Origin: Acidobacteria bacterium RIFCSPLOWO2_02_FULL_65_29
GTDB taxonomy: Bacteria; Acidobacteriota; Vicinamibacteria; Vicinamibacterales; CAVVIG01
Direction of reading: 5' to 3'
DNA length: 39,295 bases
Assembly (NCBI GenBank): GCA_001767435.1
Contig: MEKT01000027.1
Location: 58,869 to 98,163 of the forward strand
Positions 31,674 to 39,295 of the stretch are shown here, one piece after another. A program made the position numbers and the translations under genes. Position 1 is the first letter of the stretch. Every line of letters begins with the position of its first letter. Below the pieces are notes generated by a model. It saw nothing but the letters and a program-made list of their open reading frames with translations, was not told the origin of the DNA and did no database searches.

Positions 31674-32843
31674 GTGTTTTTAAAGCGGACGGTCCTCGTG
31701 CTTGCCGTTGTCGTCGCGATCCCGTACCTGCGGGGCCCGCTCTACGACTTCCCAGCCGAAACGGCCTTCGCCGGCGCCGAGTTGCTCAACCCGTACGCCG
31801 CGCTGACCGACCCCTGGCAGCGCGCCAACCTGCACGCCCACGGACGGGTCTGGAGCGGCCTGACCAACGGCCGACAGCCCGACGCCGAGATCGTGCGCGC
31901 GTACGAGTCGTTGGGCTACTCGGTGGCCGGCGTATCGAACTACCAGCGCATCGCCACCGACGACGGCGTGCCGACGATGCCGCTCTACGAGCACGGGTAC
32001 AACCTCGGCAAACGGCATCAGCTGGCGATCGGCGCGCGACAGGTCAGCTGGTTCGACTTCCCGCTCTGGCAGACGCGCAGCCATCAGCAGTTCGTCATCC
32101 ACCGGGTCGCGGAAACCGCCGATCTCGTCGCGCTCGCGCATCCCGCGGCGCGCGACGCGTACACGACGGCCGACCTGCGACAGCTCACGGGCTATCACCT
32201 GATGGAGGTCGTGAACGGACCGTTTCTCTTCGAAGAGTCCTGGGACGCCGCACTGTCGGCCGGCCGCGCCGTGTGGGCGCTCGCCAACGACGATACCCAC
32301 GACCTGACGGACCCGCGTCGCACGGCCGTCGCCTGGACGATGATCAACGCGCCGTCGGCGTCGGCGTCCGATATCGTGGATGCGCTGCGCGCTGGACGCG
32401 CGTACGCGGTGTCGCGGACCAACGAGATCGCGTCGGCGGTCGAAACCGTGCTCGGCACGGTCACGGTCGACAACGACACGATCGAGGTGACGTGCGAGGG
32501 CGAGCCGTCGACCTTCATTTTCATCGGGCAGAACGGCGTCGTCCGCAAGTCGGTGAAGGAGGCGCTCGCCGCGACCTACACCTTCGGCCACGACGACACC
32601 TACATCAGGACCGTCATCCGCTCGCCCCGCACGGCGATGTTCCTCAACCCGGTGCTGCGCCATCCCGGTGGTGAACGCCCGCCCCTCGTGGCCCGGGTCG
32701 ACGTCGGCGGCACGTGGCGGCTGCGCGCCGGACTCGTTCTGGCCGGCGCTACGCTGGCGCTCCTGTTCAGGGACCGCAGGCGCCCTGTCCCGGCGCTGCC
32801 GCCCAGACAGGTGCTCGCCCCGGCCGATCGAAAAACGGCGTGA
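31674..32843 (+). CDS. Membrane-anchored PHP-like phosphoesterase domain protein (389 aa)
   Basis: A hydrophobic anchor or signal (residues 6-18) precedes a PHP-type metal-dependent fold. N-L-H-A-H-G-R (H54, H56) starts the domain, L-A-H-P comes mid-protein (V-A-L-A-H-P-A-A-R), and W-A-L-A-N-D-D-T-H-D closes it. These are the usual metal ligands of PHP proteins, so phosphodiester or phosphate ester hydrolysis is plausible. A beta-rich segment follows (E-V-T-C-E-G-E-P-S-T-F-I-F-I-G). A second hydrophobic helix lies near the C-terminus (about 350-370), then a basic tail, which would hold the catalytic part outside the cytoplasm. GTG 31674 was preferred because it is 8 nt after TACAAT; ATG 31656 would precede the transcript. 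Confidence 0.75.
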   Translation: MFLKRTVLVLAVVVAIPYLRGPLYDFPAETAFAGAELLNPYAALTDPWQRANLHAHGRVWSGLTNGRQPDAEIVRAYESLGYSVAGVSNYQRIATDDGVPTMPLYEHGYNLGKRHQLAIGARQVSWFDFPLWQTRSHQQFVIHRVAETADLVALAHPAARDAYTTADLRQLTGYHLMEVVNGPFLFEESWDAALSAGRAVWALANDDTHDLTDPRRTAVAWTMINAPSASASDIVDALRAGRAYAVSRTNEIASAVETVLGTVTVDNDTIEVTCEGEPSTFIFIGQNGVVRKSVKEALAATYTFGHDDTYIRTVIRSPRTAMFLNPVLRHPGGERPPLVARVDVGGTWRLRAGLVLAGATLALLFRDRRRPVPALPPRQVLAPADRKTA

Positions 32844-32897
32844 GGGTAGAGAAGCTTCGCCTCAAACCGCCGAGTAACGGGCCTCGTGGGTGCAGCG

Positions 32898-32937
32898 GCG
32901 AATCTTCGCTACTAGGCGGCCGCTTTGCGGCCGCGCC
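32898..32937 (+). terminator. Two consecutive hairpins after the PHP gene
   Basis: GCGAA-TC-TTCGC (32898-32909) and GCGGCCGC-TTT-GCGGCCGC (32916-32934), both perfect stems, lie about 55-90 bp after the TGA. No T-run follows, so Rho-independent termination is uncertain. Confidence 0.45.
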
Positions 32938-32946
32938 AAGACAACT

Positions 32947-32992
32947 TCTAAAGCCGAACTCTTGCCTCATTCGCATGAATATCGGCTTTAGA
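32947..32992 (+). promoter_or_regulatory. 11-bp inverted repeat around the TonB-receptor-like gene start
   Basis: TCTAAAGCCGA (32947-32957) and TCGGCTTTAGA (32982-32992) are exact inverted copies 24 nt apart, and ATG 32975 lies in the loop. It could be an operator or an mRNA hairpin that hides the start region. Confidence 0.55.
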
Positions 32993-35464
32993 TGTCTCGT
33001 GCTGAGGCTTCGGGCTACGGGCTTCAGGCGATCGGCCGCGGGCGTCAGACTCTGGATCGTCGGCGTGGCGACGTGCGGGTGGCTGGCCGGGCCCGCTTTC
33101 GCGCAGACGAGCGGCGGTCCGGCAGCCGAGCGGCCCCCGATGAGCGCGACGCTCGACGCCGACCTCATCGCCCATCTCCCGACCGGCGACAGCCTCTTTC
33201 ATCTGCTCGACGCCACGCAGCCGACGCTCGTCGCCGATCGCTTTTTTGGCGGCGGTCTCTACGTCGCCCAGCCCGGACGGATCGGCGGATTCCTCGGGTC
33301 GTGGAGCCAGACGCTGTTTCGCGTGGGTGACATCGACCTGACCGATCCAACCGGGCGCGGCGCCCCGCTCCTCTCGCCCGACCCGTTCCTGTGGAATGCC
33401 GTGCGTGTGACGACCGGGATGCTCGGCGCCGACGAAAGGGCCACCGGCCTGTCGATCTCGCTCGAGCCTCGCCGGCCATCGCCCTCGTGGACGCGGACGG
33501 TTCAGGCGACGACCTCGCATTTCGGATCGACGGCCGCCGAAGGCCCGCCAGCGATTGCGCGGATCGACGGGTGGGATCGCGTCACGGGTGTGGCCTCGGG
33601 GCCGCTCATCACCGATCGCCTCGGCCTCGTCTTCGCGGGATCGTGGACCAGGGGATCGCAATTCGAACGTGCGGAGACCACTCCAGTGTCGGCGACCGTG
33701 GCTTCGGGCTTCGCCCACCTGGTGTTCACGCCCACCACACAGGACGAAATCCGCACCATCGGCTGGATTGAGCGCGCCAGCGCGCCGTTTGATCTGCGCG
33801 TGCCCTTCGCGCAGCCAGACGCCGTAACGACAGACACCGCCGTGCACATGCAGTCCACCTGGGAGCGGCGCGATCCGAACGCGTTGCCGTGGCGTGTCTT
33901 CGCGGGCTACTCCCGGCGGGTGCGCACGCCGGGAATCGACCGGCGGGCCACGATTCCGGTCTTCGAACGACTGCGCGACGGTCCGATGTCGCGTCTGGCT
34001 TCGATGGCGGACGAAACCGTGCACCAGTGGTCGCTCGGCGCCAGGGCCCGCGCTCCCACGGCCTCCGCCACCGGCACCCGACAGACCTTCGAAGCCGGCG
34101 TCGACGTCCACGGCGCCGGCGCACGGTCGTCGTCTTTTTTTTCCGGCGTCGCCGGGGAGCTGGTGAACGGGCTGCCGGCGCGCGTCTGGCGCTTCGCGAA
34201 ATTTGGCGACGAGTCCTTCCGCCACGAGCTGGGGTGGGGGGCGTACGTGAATGACCGGATCGCCATCTCGCCGCGGCTGACGATTGATGGCGCCGTCCGG
34301 TACGACTCGACGTCCGGCTCGGCGAGAGGCGCTTCCGAGGCCATCAATTGGCGATCGATCCTTCCGCGCGCCGCGCTCCGTTGGACGATCGCCGAACGAT
34401 GGGCCCCGGCGCTCGTGGCCGGGTTTTCGCGGTCCGCGTACCGGCTGCCGCTCGATCTGCTGGCGTTCGGGGATCCGGTCGCGCCTTCCGCCGATATCTT
34501 TCGCTGGAACGCGTTCAGCGGTACGCCGGCCACCGTGACAACCGTCGGTCCTCTGGTGGCACGCGCCGGCCCGGGCACCAACGGGGACCCGTCGTTCGTC
34601 CGCATCGACGCCGAGCTGAAACGGCCGCAGTCCGATGAGGTTGTCGCAGGCGTCGAGGTCGCTCCCGCCCCGGACGTGCGCGTCAGCCTGATCGGGGTTG
34701 CCCGACGGGAGCGGGACTTCACGAGCCTCCTCAACGCCGGCTCGCCAGAGTACGGCGTCTCGACCGTGTTCGACCCGGGCGCCGATCGTGGCGCCGTCGA
34801 GGACGATCGGTTCGTGCCGGTCTACAACAGACTTGTCGAGAGCTTCGGGTACGATCGATATCTGCTGACGACCGGCCTGCAGAGCGCGGCCACGTTCAAC
34901 GGCGTGGAACTTGCCGCCGAGATGTCGAGGCCGCGTTTCGTTCTGCTCCTGGGCGCGACGGCCGGACGCGCGGTGGCTTCGGCGGCCAACCGCGGCATCG
35001 GGCCGCTCGAGAACGACCAGGGCCTTGTCGGCGAACTGACCGCCGACCCCAACGCCGCGACGTTCGCGCGCGGCCGCCCGTTCACCGATCGCGCGTACAC
35101 CGCGAAAGTGACGGCCGTCTACCGGCTCCCGAGGGCCACGACGATCGGCGTCATCGCGCGGTACCAGGACGGCCAGCCGTTCGCGCGCATGCTGATATTC
35201 CCAGGGCTCAATCAAGGCGCGGAGGCCGTGCGCGCGTTTGCCAACGGCGATTCACGGTTCATGTTCACCGGCACGCTCGACGCGCGGCTCACGAAGGGGT
35301 TCACGATCGGCGGGCGCTCGATCGCCGTCGTGGTGAATGCGTACAACCTGCTCGGCCTGTCGAATTCCGTCGAGGAATCGACCGCGGCGCCGCCCGACGT
35401 CCGCATCACGACGGCCGTGCAGCCGCCGCTCACGTTGCACGTCGGCCTTCGGGTGACGTTCTAG
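32975..35464 (+). CDS. TonB-dependent-receptor-like outer membrane barrel (829 aa)
   Basis: A signal peptide with cleavage A-F-A-Q-T is followed by a short plug-like part (about 50-160; S-L-F-H-L-L-D-A-T-Q-P, L-F-R-V-G-D-I-D-L-T-D-P, R-V-T-T-G-M-L-G-A-D-E). Alternating beta-strands with aromatic edges then continue to the end (H-Q-W-S-L-G-A-R-A-R-A, R-H-E-L-G-W-G-A-Y-V-N-D-R-I, L-R-W-T-I-A-E-R-W-A-P, G-V-I-A-R-Y-Q-D-G-Q-P-F-A-R). It ends L-H-V-G-L-R-V-T-F with the terminal Phe typical of outer membrane proteins. A clear TonB box was not seen. Start could be ATG 32975 or GTG 32999. It may take up an organic substrate; the ligand is unknown. The stop overlaps that of thrC on the other strand. 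Confidence 0.8.
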   Translation: MNIGFRCLVLRLRATGFRRSAAGVRLWIVGVATCGWLAGPAFAQTSGGPAAERPPMSATLDADLIAHLPTGDSLFHLLDATQPTLVADRFFGGGLYVAQPGRIGGFLGSWSQTLFRVGDIDLTDPTGRGAPLLSPDPFLWNAVRVTTGMLGADERATGLSISLEPRRPSPSWTRTVQATTSHFGSTAAEGPPAIARIDGWDRVTGVASGPLITDRLGLVFAGSWTRGSQFERAETTPVSATVASGFAHLVFTPTTQDEIRTIGWIERASAPFDLRVPFAQPDAVTTDTAVHMQSTWERRDPNALPWRVFAGYSRRVRTPGIDRRATIPVFERLRDGPMSRLASMADETVHQWSLGARARAPTASATGTRQTFEAGVDVHGAGARSSSFFSGVAGELVNGLPARVWRFAKFGDESFRHELGWGAYVNDRIAISPRLTIDGAVRYDSTSGSARGASEAINWRSILPRAALRWTIAERWAPALVAGFSRSAYRLPLDLLAFGDPVAPSADIFRWNAFSGTPATVTTVGPLVARAGPGTNGDPSFVRIDAELKRPQSDEVVAGVEVAPAPDVRVSLIGVARRERDFTSLLNAGSPEYGVSTVFDPGADRGAVEDDRFVPVYNRLVESFGYDRYLLTTGLQSAATFNGVELAAEMSRPRFVLLLGATAGRAVASAANRGIGPLENDQGLVGELTADPNAATFARGRPFTDRAYTAKVTAVYRLPRATTIGVIARYQDGQPFARMLIFPGLNQGAEAVRAFANGDSRFMFTGTLDARLTKGFTIGGRSIAVVVNAYNLLGLSNSVEESTAAPPDVRITTAVQPPLTLHVGLRVTF

Positions 35465-36696
35465 GCGAGAGCCTTGCGGCTCTCCCACCACGCCTCGAAC
35501 TCCTTGAACGCCCGGCTCAGGCGCACCGGCTCGGTCAGATGCCCGCTGACGACCTCGGCGGTCTTGTAGCCGTTACCCGTGACGCACACGACGACCGACT
35601 CGTCTGGGCCGATGAGCCCGCGCCGAATGAGGTCGATGGTGCCCCCGAGCGTCGTGCCCCCCGCCGGCTCGGTGAAGATGCCTTCGGTTTCCGCGAGCAG
35701 GCGGATGGCGTCCACGATTTGCTCATCGCTCACTGCCGCACCCGATCCGCCGGTCCCGCGGACGGTCTGCAGCACTTGGTAGCCGTCGGCCGGATTGCCG
35801 ATCGCAATCGACTTGGCAATGGTGTTGGGCTTCACGACGTCGGGATGCTCCGCACCGGACTCGAGCGCGCGCACAACCGGCGCACAGCCGGCCGCCTGGG
35901 CGGCGTGAATCTTCGGTAGCTCCCCCGATACGAGGCCGATCTGCCGAAACTCGCGCAGCCCTTTCGCGATGCGCGGCAGAAGCGTTCCGCCGGCCACCGG
36001 CGACACCAGATGGTCCGGGTACCGCCAACCCAGCTGCTCGGCGATCTCGAACCCCATCGTCTTGGCGCCTTCAGCGTAGTACGCGCGGAGGTTGATGTTG
36101 ACGAATCCCCAGCCGTAGCGATCCGCCACCTGCGTACACAAGCGGTTCACATCGTCGTAGTTGCCGGCGATGGCGAGAATCGTCGGCCCGAAGATCGCGG
36201 ACCCGAGGAACTTGCCGGCCTCGAGATCGTTCGGAATGAACACGCAGCACTCGAGGCCGAGGCGGGCCGCGTGCGCCGCGACGCTGTTCGCGAGGTTGCC
36301 GGTCGATGCGCACGCCAGGACCTCGAACCCGAGCTCGACGGCCCGCGTGGCGGCGACGGACACGACGCGGTCTTTGTAGGAAAGCGTCGGATGATTCACC
36401 GAATCATCCTTGATGTAGAGCTCACGAACGCCGAGCCGCTCGGCCAGGCGCGTGCAGCGCACGAGCGGCGTGAACCCGGAGTGAAACCCCGTGCGCGGCT
36501 CGCCCGTGATGGGCAGTAGCTCGCGGTATCGCCATAGGTTCTTCGGCCTCCGCTCGATCTCCTCGCGCGTCAGGGTGATCGCCGAGTAGTCGTAGACCGG
36601 CTCGAGCGGTCCCAGGCACCGATCGCATACATAGATGGCCTCGGCGGGAAACGTGGCCTTGCAGACGTGGCACTGCAGTCCGATCAGCGAGTTCAC
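35461..36696 (-). CDS. thrC: Threonine synthase (411 aa)
   Basis: It converts O-phosphohomoserine to threonine with PLP. The N-terminus has a zinc-ribbon-like pair C9-x-x-C12 and C24-x-x-C27, seen in one branch of the family. PLP lysine K108 is in N-H-P-T-L-S-Y-K-D-R, and the phosphate-binding loops are A-S-T-G-N-L-A-N-S-V-A-A-H and G-G-T-T-L-G. Other conserved parts are I-P-N-D-L-E-A-G-K, P-V-A-G-G-T-L-L-P and A-I-G-N-P-A-D-G-Y. GTG 36696 overlaps the stop of hom (GTGTGA), so hom and thrC are coupled and form a threonine operon. The frame is open further upstream, but that sequence is antisense-free shadow of hom and not part of the family. Confidence 0.92.
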   Translation of the reverse strand: MNSLIGLQCHVCKATFPAEAIYVCDRCLGPLEPVYDYSAITLTREEIERRPKNLWRYRELLPITGEPRTGFHSGFTPLVRCTRLAERLGVRELYIKDDSVNHPTLSYKDRVVSVAATRAVELGFEVLACASTGNLANSVAAHAARLGLECCVFIPNDLEAGKFLGSAIFGPTILAIAGNYDDVNRLCTQVADRYGWGFVNINLRAYYAEGAKTMGFEIAEQLGWRYPDHLVSPVAGGTLLPRIAKGLREFRQIGLVSGELPKIHAAQAAGCAPVVRALESGAEHPDVVKPNTIAKSIAIGNPADGYQVLQTVRGTGGSGAAVSDEQIVDAIRLLAETEGIFTEPAGGTTLGGTIDLIRRGLIGPDESVVVCVTGNGYKTAEVVSGHLTEPVRLSRAFKEFEAWWESRKALA

Positions 36697-37772
36697 ACAG
36701 CCTCCGCGAGTTTGAGATCGGTCAAGCCCTTGATCGTTTCCGGTTCGGTCAGGACGGGCACGGGCACGATGGCCGCGCGATCGCGCGCGATGGCGATGAG
36801 GTCGCCGATGGCCGCCACGGCCGTGGCGTCGCCGCCAGCGCCGGCCCCGGTCATCGTGATCCGGCCTGCGAACGCGCCGGTGATGACAGCGGCGTTCTCG
36901 GGACCTGTCGCGCGCGCAAACACCGAATCGCCACGGACGAAGGTCGGCGCCACCCACGCCACAAGCGTGGATCGATCCCGATCGTACTCGGCGTGAGCCA
37001 GCTGCCGAATCGTCCCGCCGCGAAGACCCGCTTTCCGGAAATCCTCGGGTAGAATCCTCGCGCTCGTCCGCGTGTCGATTTGCGCGGGCTGAACGCGCAG
37101 TCCAAACCCGATCATGCACAGAATACAGAGCTTGGCTGCGGCGTCGACACCGTCGAGATCGGCCGATGGGTCCGCCTCGGCGTAGCCGCGCGCGCACGCG
37201 TCGGCCACGGCTTCATCGATCGAACAGAGGTCGGCGTCCATCCGCGACAGCACCGCGTTGGTCGTGCCATTCAAAATGGCGTCGATGCGCGTCACCTGCT
37301 CGCCCGCCAGTCCGTCACCGAGCGCGCGTACGATTGGCATCGCGCCGCCCACCGCGGCCTCGTACCGGAGCTGCCGGCCCTGGCGCTCGGCCAGCCCGAG
37401 CAGCGCCGGCCCCTGATGCGCGATCACGAGCTTGTTGGACGTGACGACGGACTTGCCGGCGAGGAGCGCGCCGCGCACGTACTCCACTGCCGGCTCGGCG
37501 CCGCCGACCGCTTCGACGATGACGTCGACGTCGGCGGCGAGCAGGTCGTCGAATCGGTCGGTCCAGGCGAGTTCGGCGATGGGCTGGGGCTGGCGGGCGC
37601 GCTTGTCGCGTGCACGCCGATCGCAAATGTGGGAAAGCTCGAGGCTGGGGATCGAACGAGGGCCGGTGAGCCGCCTGGCGAGGGCCGAGCCGACGGTGCC
37701 GAAGCCGAGGATGCCGACACGACACCGCTCGGGGCCGGGGCTGTTGCCGGAGGTCTGGAACGAGTTGAGCAC
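36693..37772 (-). CDS. hom: Homoserine dehydrogenase (359 aa)
   Basis: It reduces aspartate semialdehyde to homoserine. The Rossmann nucleotide motif V-G-I-L-G-F-G-T-V-G lies at 19-28. Catalytic-domain landmarks: G-K-S-V-V-T-S-N-K, Y-E-A-A-V-G-G-A-M-P-I, I-L-N-G-T-T-N-A-V-L-S, G-Y-A-E-A-D-P-S-A-D-L-D-G-V-D-A-A-A-K-L and G-A-G-A-G-G-D-A-T-A. The length of 359 residues means there is no C-terminal ACT domain, so feedback by threonine through that route is not expected. GTG 37772 is 8 nt after TATAGT. It forms an operon with thrC. Confidence 0.93.
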   Translation of the reverse strand: MLNSFQTSGNSPGPERCRVGILGFGTVGSALARRLTGPRSIPSLELSHICDRRARDKRARQPQPIAELAWTDRFDDLLAADVDVIVEAVGGAEPAVEYVRGALLAGKSVVTSNKLVIAHQGPALLGLAERQGRQLRYEAAVGGAMPIVRALGDGLAGEQVTRIDAILNGTTNAVLSRMDADLCSIDEAVADACARGYAEADPSADLDGVDAAAKLCILCMIGFGLRVQPAQIDTRTSARILPEDFRKAGLRGGTIRQLAHAEYDRDRSTLVAWVAPTFVRGDSVFARATGPENAAVITGAFAGRITMTGAGAGGDATAVAAIGDLIAIARDRAAIVPVPVLTEPETIKGLTDLKLAEAV

Positions 37773-37780
37773 TTCGGCCG

Positions 37781-37810
37781 ACTATATCAAACGGCCAAAA
37801 AGCGGCGCAA
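37781..37810 (-). promoter_or_regulatory. Promoter of hom-thrC
   Basis: On the minus strand: TTGCGC, 18-nt spacer, TATAGT (37786-37781), then 8 nt to GTG 37772. A leaderless transcript is predicted; no attenuator or riboswitch-like leader fits. Confidence 0.5.
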
Positions 37811-37846
37811 GGACATTCATCACCATATCCACATCAGTAGATACGT

Positions 37847-37941
37847 GAGATTTCAGAGTTTGGAGTTCAGCGTTCAGACCACGAAATTCAATTTGAGATC
37901 CACGTCTGAACGCTGAAATCTGAAATCTGACATTTCAGGTC
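37847..37941. repeat. Heptad repeats with hairpin after the sulfite/nitrite reductase gene
   Basis: Following the stop of the minus-strand reductase gene are heptads of the TTCAGAT/TTCAGCG type (about five units), then a partly inverted second block. TTCAGCGTTCAGAC (37866-37879) and GTCTGAACGCTGAA (37904-37917) are exact inverted copies with a 24-nt loop; GATTTCAG/CTGAAATC extend the pairing. Confidence 0.85.
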
Positions 37942-37943
37942 TT

Positions 37944-39295
37944 TTACGCCGAGCATTCTCCGTCCATGACCACGGGCGCGAACTCGCCTGTTTCAGCGAG
38001 GTCGACGAAGTCGGCGGGAATGGCGTCGGCCTCGGTCAGGCGCTGCAGGTCCATCAGCTCGAGGCTCACGCGCTCGAGCGGGACGCGCTGGAAGAACACC
38101 GGCGCCGATTCGCCCTCCTGGCGCTCGCGCTGATAGAACGCGATCAGACGCTCAAGGGTTTCCGGAATCCGCCGCGCGGGCACTTTGGCCGCTGTGCGGG
38201 CGAAGCTGGCGCCGTCGACGGTCGTGCCGCCGCCGACCATGACGAAGTACTGCGGCACGGCGCGCGAACCGAGCCGTCGCACGCTGCCCTGAAACCCGAT
38301 CGTCGCGATGTGGTGCTGTCCGCACCCGTTGGGACAGCCGCTGATCTTGACGCGCGCACCGTCGGCAGAGGCGACGAGTTCGGGGCGCTCGCGCAGATAG
38401 TCCTCGAGCAGCCGGCCGAGGCCGCGCGACTGCGTGACGGCGAGACGGCACGACTCGGCGCCCGGGCAGCTGGCGACGTTGGCGATGGTTGACGCCTCGG
38501 CGAGTCCCAGGCTCGCGGCCGACAGACGGCGGAAGAGCTCGCGGGCATCGCTCACGGCAATCCATCGGAACACGAGATCCTGATCCGGGGTGACCCGCAC
38601 CGTGCCGTCGCCATACGCCCGCGCCAGCTCGCCCACCACGCGCATCTGCTCGCTGGTCATGTCGCCGAGCGGCACGGTGGCTGTCGCCAGCAGGTACCCG
38701 AACTGTTTCTGCGGTCGAACATTCGTCGCACGCCACCGCACGTACGATTCATCGCCCGGCATGTAGACCGGCACGAGCGTGGGCGTGATGCCGGGGCCGA
38801 GCGGCTGCTGGGCCGCGACACGGGTGGCGATGAGTGCGGGCGTCGGCACGGCGCCTCTCGCCCACGAGGGCTGCGACTCGACGTCGGGCGGATCGATGGC
38901 GAGGACCGGCACGGCGTCGCTCTCGCGGCACGCCGCCAGCTCGCGCAGGTACTCGGCGTGCCACGCGTCCCAGCCGATCGCCTTGATCAGGAACTTCATC
39001 CGGTTCCGCTGCTTGTGCTGGTAGTCGCCGAGGCGATGGAACACGCGCAGCACGGCCTCGGCGGCGCGGAAGAGCTCGCCCGCCGGCAGGAAGTCGTGCA
39101 GCAGCCCGCCAGACTTGCACATGATCGCGGTGCCGCCGCCAGCCAGCACCCGGAAGCCGCGCTCACCCGCCGGGCCCAGCTCGGCGAAGAAGGCGAGATC
39201 GTTGATGGCCGCCGCCACGTGGTCCTCTGGACATCCCTCGAACGCGATCTTGAACTTGCGCGGCAGGGTCGAGGCGAGGCGGTGGCGCAGCAGGA
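37944..39295 (-). CDS. Sulfite/nitrite reductase, ferredoxin-type haemoprotein (5' part outside window)
   Basis: The frame is open through the right edge (about 450 residues visible; family length about 550-600). Upstream of GTG 39218 the sequence L-P-R-K-F-K-I-A-F-E-G-C-P-E-D-H-V continues the family, so the gene starts beyond the window. The 4Fe-4S/sirohaem cysteines are intact: C-P-G-A-E-S-C (C-x5-C) and C-P-N-G-C (C-x3-C) in S-G-C-P-N-G-C-G-Q-H. Also present: R-V-T-P-D-Q-D-L-V-F-R-W and G-F-R-V-L-A-G-G-G. It reduces sulfite to sulfide or nitrite to ammonia with six electrons; sequence alone does not settle which. Heptad repeats follow its stop. Confidence 0.9.
   Translation of the reverse strand, partial: LLRHRLASTLPRKFKIAFEGCPEDHVAAAINDLAFFAELGPAGERGFRVLAGGGTAIMCKSGGLLHDFLPAGELFRAAEAVLRVFHRLGDYQHKQRNRMKFLIKAIGWDAWHAEYLRELAACRESDAVPVLAIDPPDVESQPSWARGAVPTPALIATRVAAQQPLGPGITPTLVPVYMPGDESYVRWRATNVRPQKQFGYLLATATVPLGDMTSEQMRVVGELARAYGDGTVRVTPDQDLVFRWIAVSDARELFRRLSAASLGLAEASTIANVASCPGAESCRLAVTQSRGLGRLLEDYLRERPELVASADGARVKISGCPNGCGQHHIATIGFQGSVRRLGSRAVPQYFVMVGGGTTVDGASFARTAAKVPARRIPETLERLIAFYQRERQEGESAPVFFQRVPLERVSLELMDLQRLTEADAIPADFVDLAETGEFAPVVMDGECSA

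Noticed and set aside
32882-32992. Integron attC site suggested by hairpins and inverted repeat
   Set aside because: No GTTRRRY/RYYYAAC core pair is present and no integrase or cassette array is nearby.
32948-35215. 755-residue minus-strand frame opposite the receptor-like gene
   Set aside because: Shadow of the barrel gene; no motif or ribosome site.
36697-37197. Upstream extension of the threonine synthase frame
   Set aside because: It overlaps hom in another frame and lacks family sequence; the zinc-ribbon N-terminus begins at GTG 36696.

Overview
This is a GC-rich bacterial chromosome segment with tightly packed genes on both strands. The gene types point to an acidobacterium, probably of the Vicinamibacteria type. 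They include secreted proteins carrying a GRPDLQG-W motif, a carboxypeptidase-regulatory-like protein with a haem site, paralogous PQQ-dependent sugar dehydrogenase-like proteins, many lipoproteins, and a TonB-receptor-like barrel. The lineage is an inference from gene content; there is no rRNA here to test it. I saw no tRNA, rRNA, CRISPR array or complete insertion sequence. No gene-free gap exceeds about 235 bases.

Layout. 1-1617 (minus): two tandem paralogous secreted proteins. 1769-3417 (plus): a PAS/coiled-coil protein followed by a PilZ-like protein. 3475-8603 (plus): a metallo-beta-lactamase-fold lipoprotein, an M28-like protein that seems to lack normal zinc ligands, and a large exported carboxypeptidase-regulatory/CxxCH protein. 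8760-11950 (plus): a MOCOS-like class V aminotransferase, a hypothetical exported protein and an ApbE flavin transferase lipoprotein. The ApbE gene faces a small FMN-binding protein (12016-12549, minus), its likely substrate. 12572-16594: an esterase, a CorA channel with a CPA2 antiporter, a small lipoprotein and a DUF4920 protein. 16661-19296: two divergent sugar-dehydrogenase-like propellers. 19488-23274: a Ser/Thr kinase followed by an FHA-GAF-adenylate cyclase. 23508-29232: glcDEF and a citramalate synthase. 29244-35464: a hybrid histidine kinase, a membrane PHP-like protein and a TonB-receptor-like protein. 35461-39295 (minus): threonine synthase, homoserine dehydrogenase and an incomplete sulfite/nitrite reductase.

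Two genome-wide habits stand out. First, at least thirteen start codons sit only 5-9 nt (usually exactly 8) after a TAnnnT-like -10 element, which predicts leaderless mRNAs. Two of the divergent gene pairs appear to share overlapping back-to-back -10 elements in gaps of only 22-26 bp. Second, short heptanucleotide tandem repeats begin at or within a base or so of stop codons. Several are five heptads (35 nt) long, they come in a few sequence types, and some are arranged as large hairpins between convergent genes. They resemble the heptameter repeats (STRR) of heterocystous cyanobacteria. I consider this the most unusual feature of the window.

Metabolically the segment joins glycolate oxidation (GlcDEF), keto-acid and branched-chain synthesis (CimA), threonine synthesis (Hom, ThrC) and sulfur or nitrogen reduction with periplasmic redox and flavin chemistry (ApbE/FMN protein, PQQ-type propellers, haem protein) and several signalling proteins.
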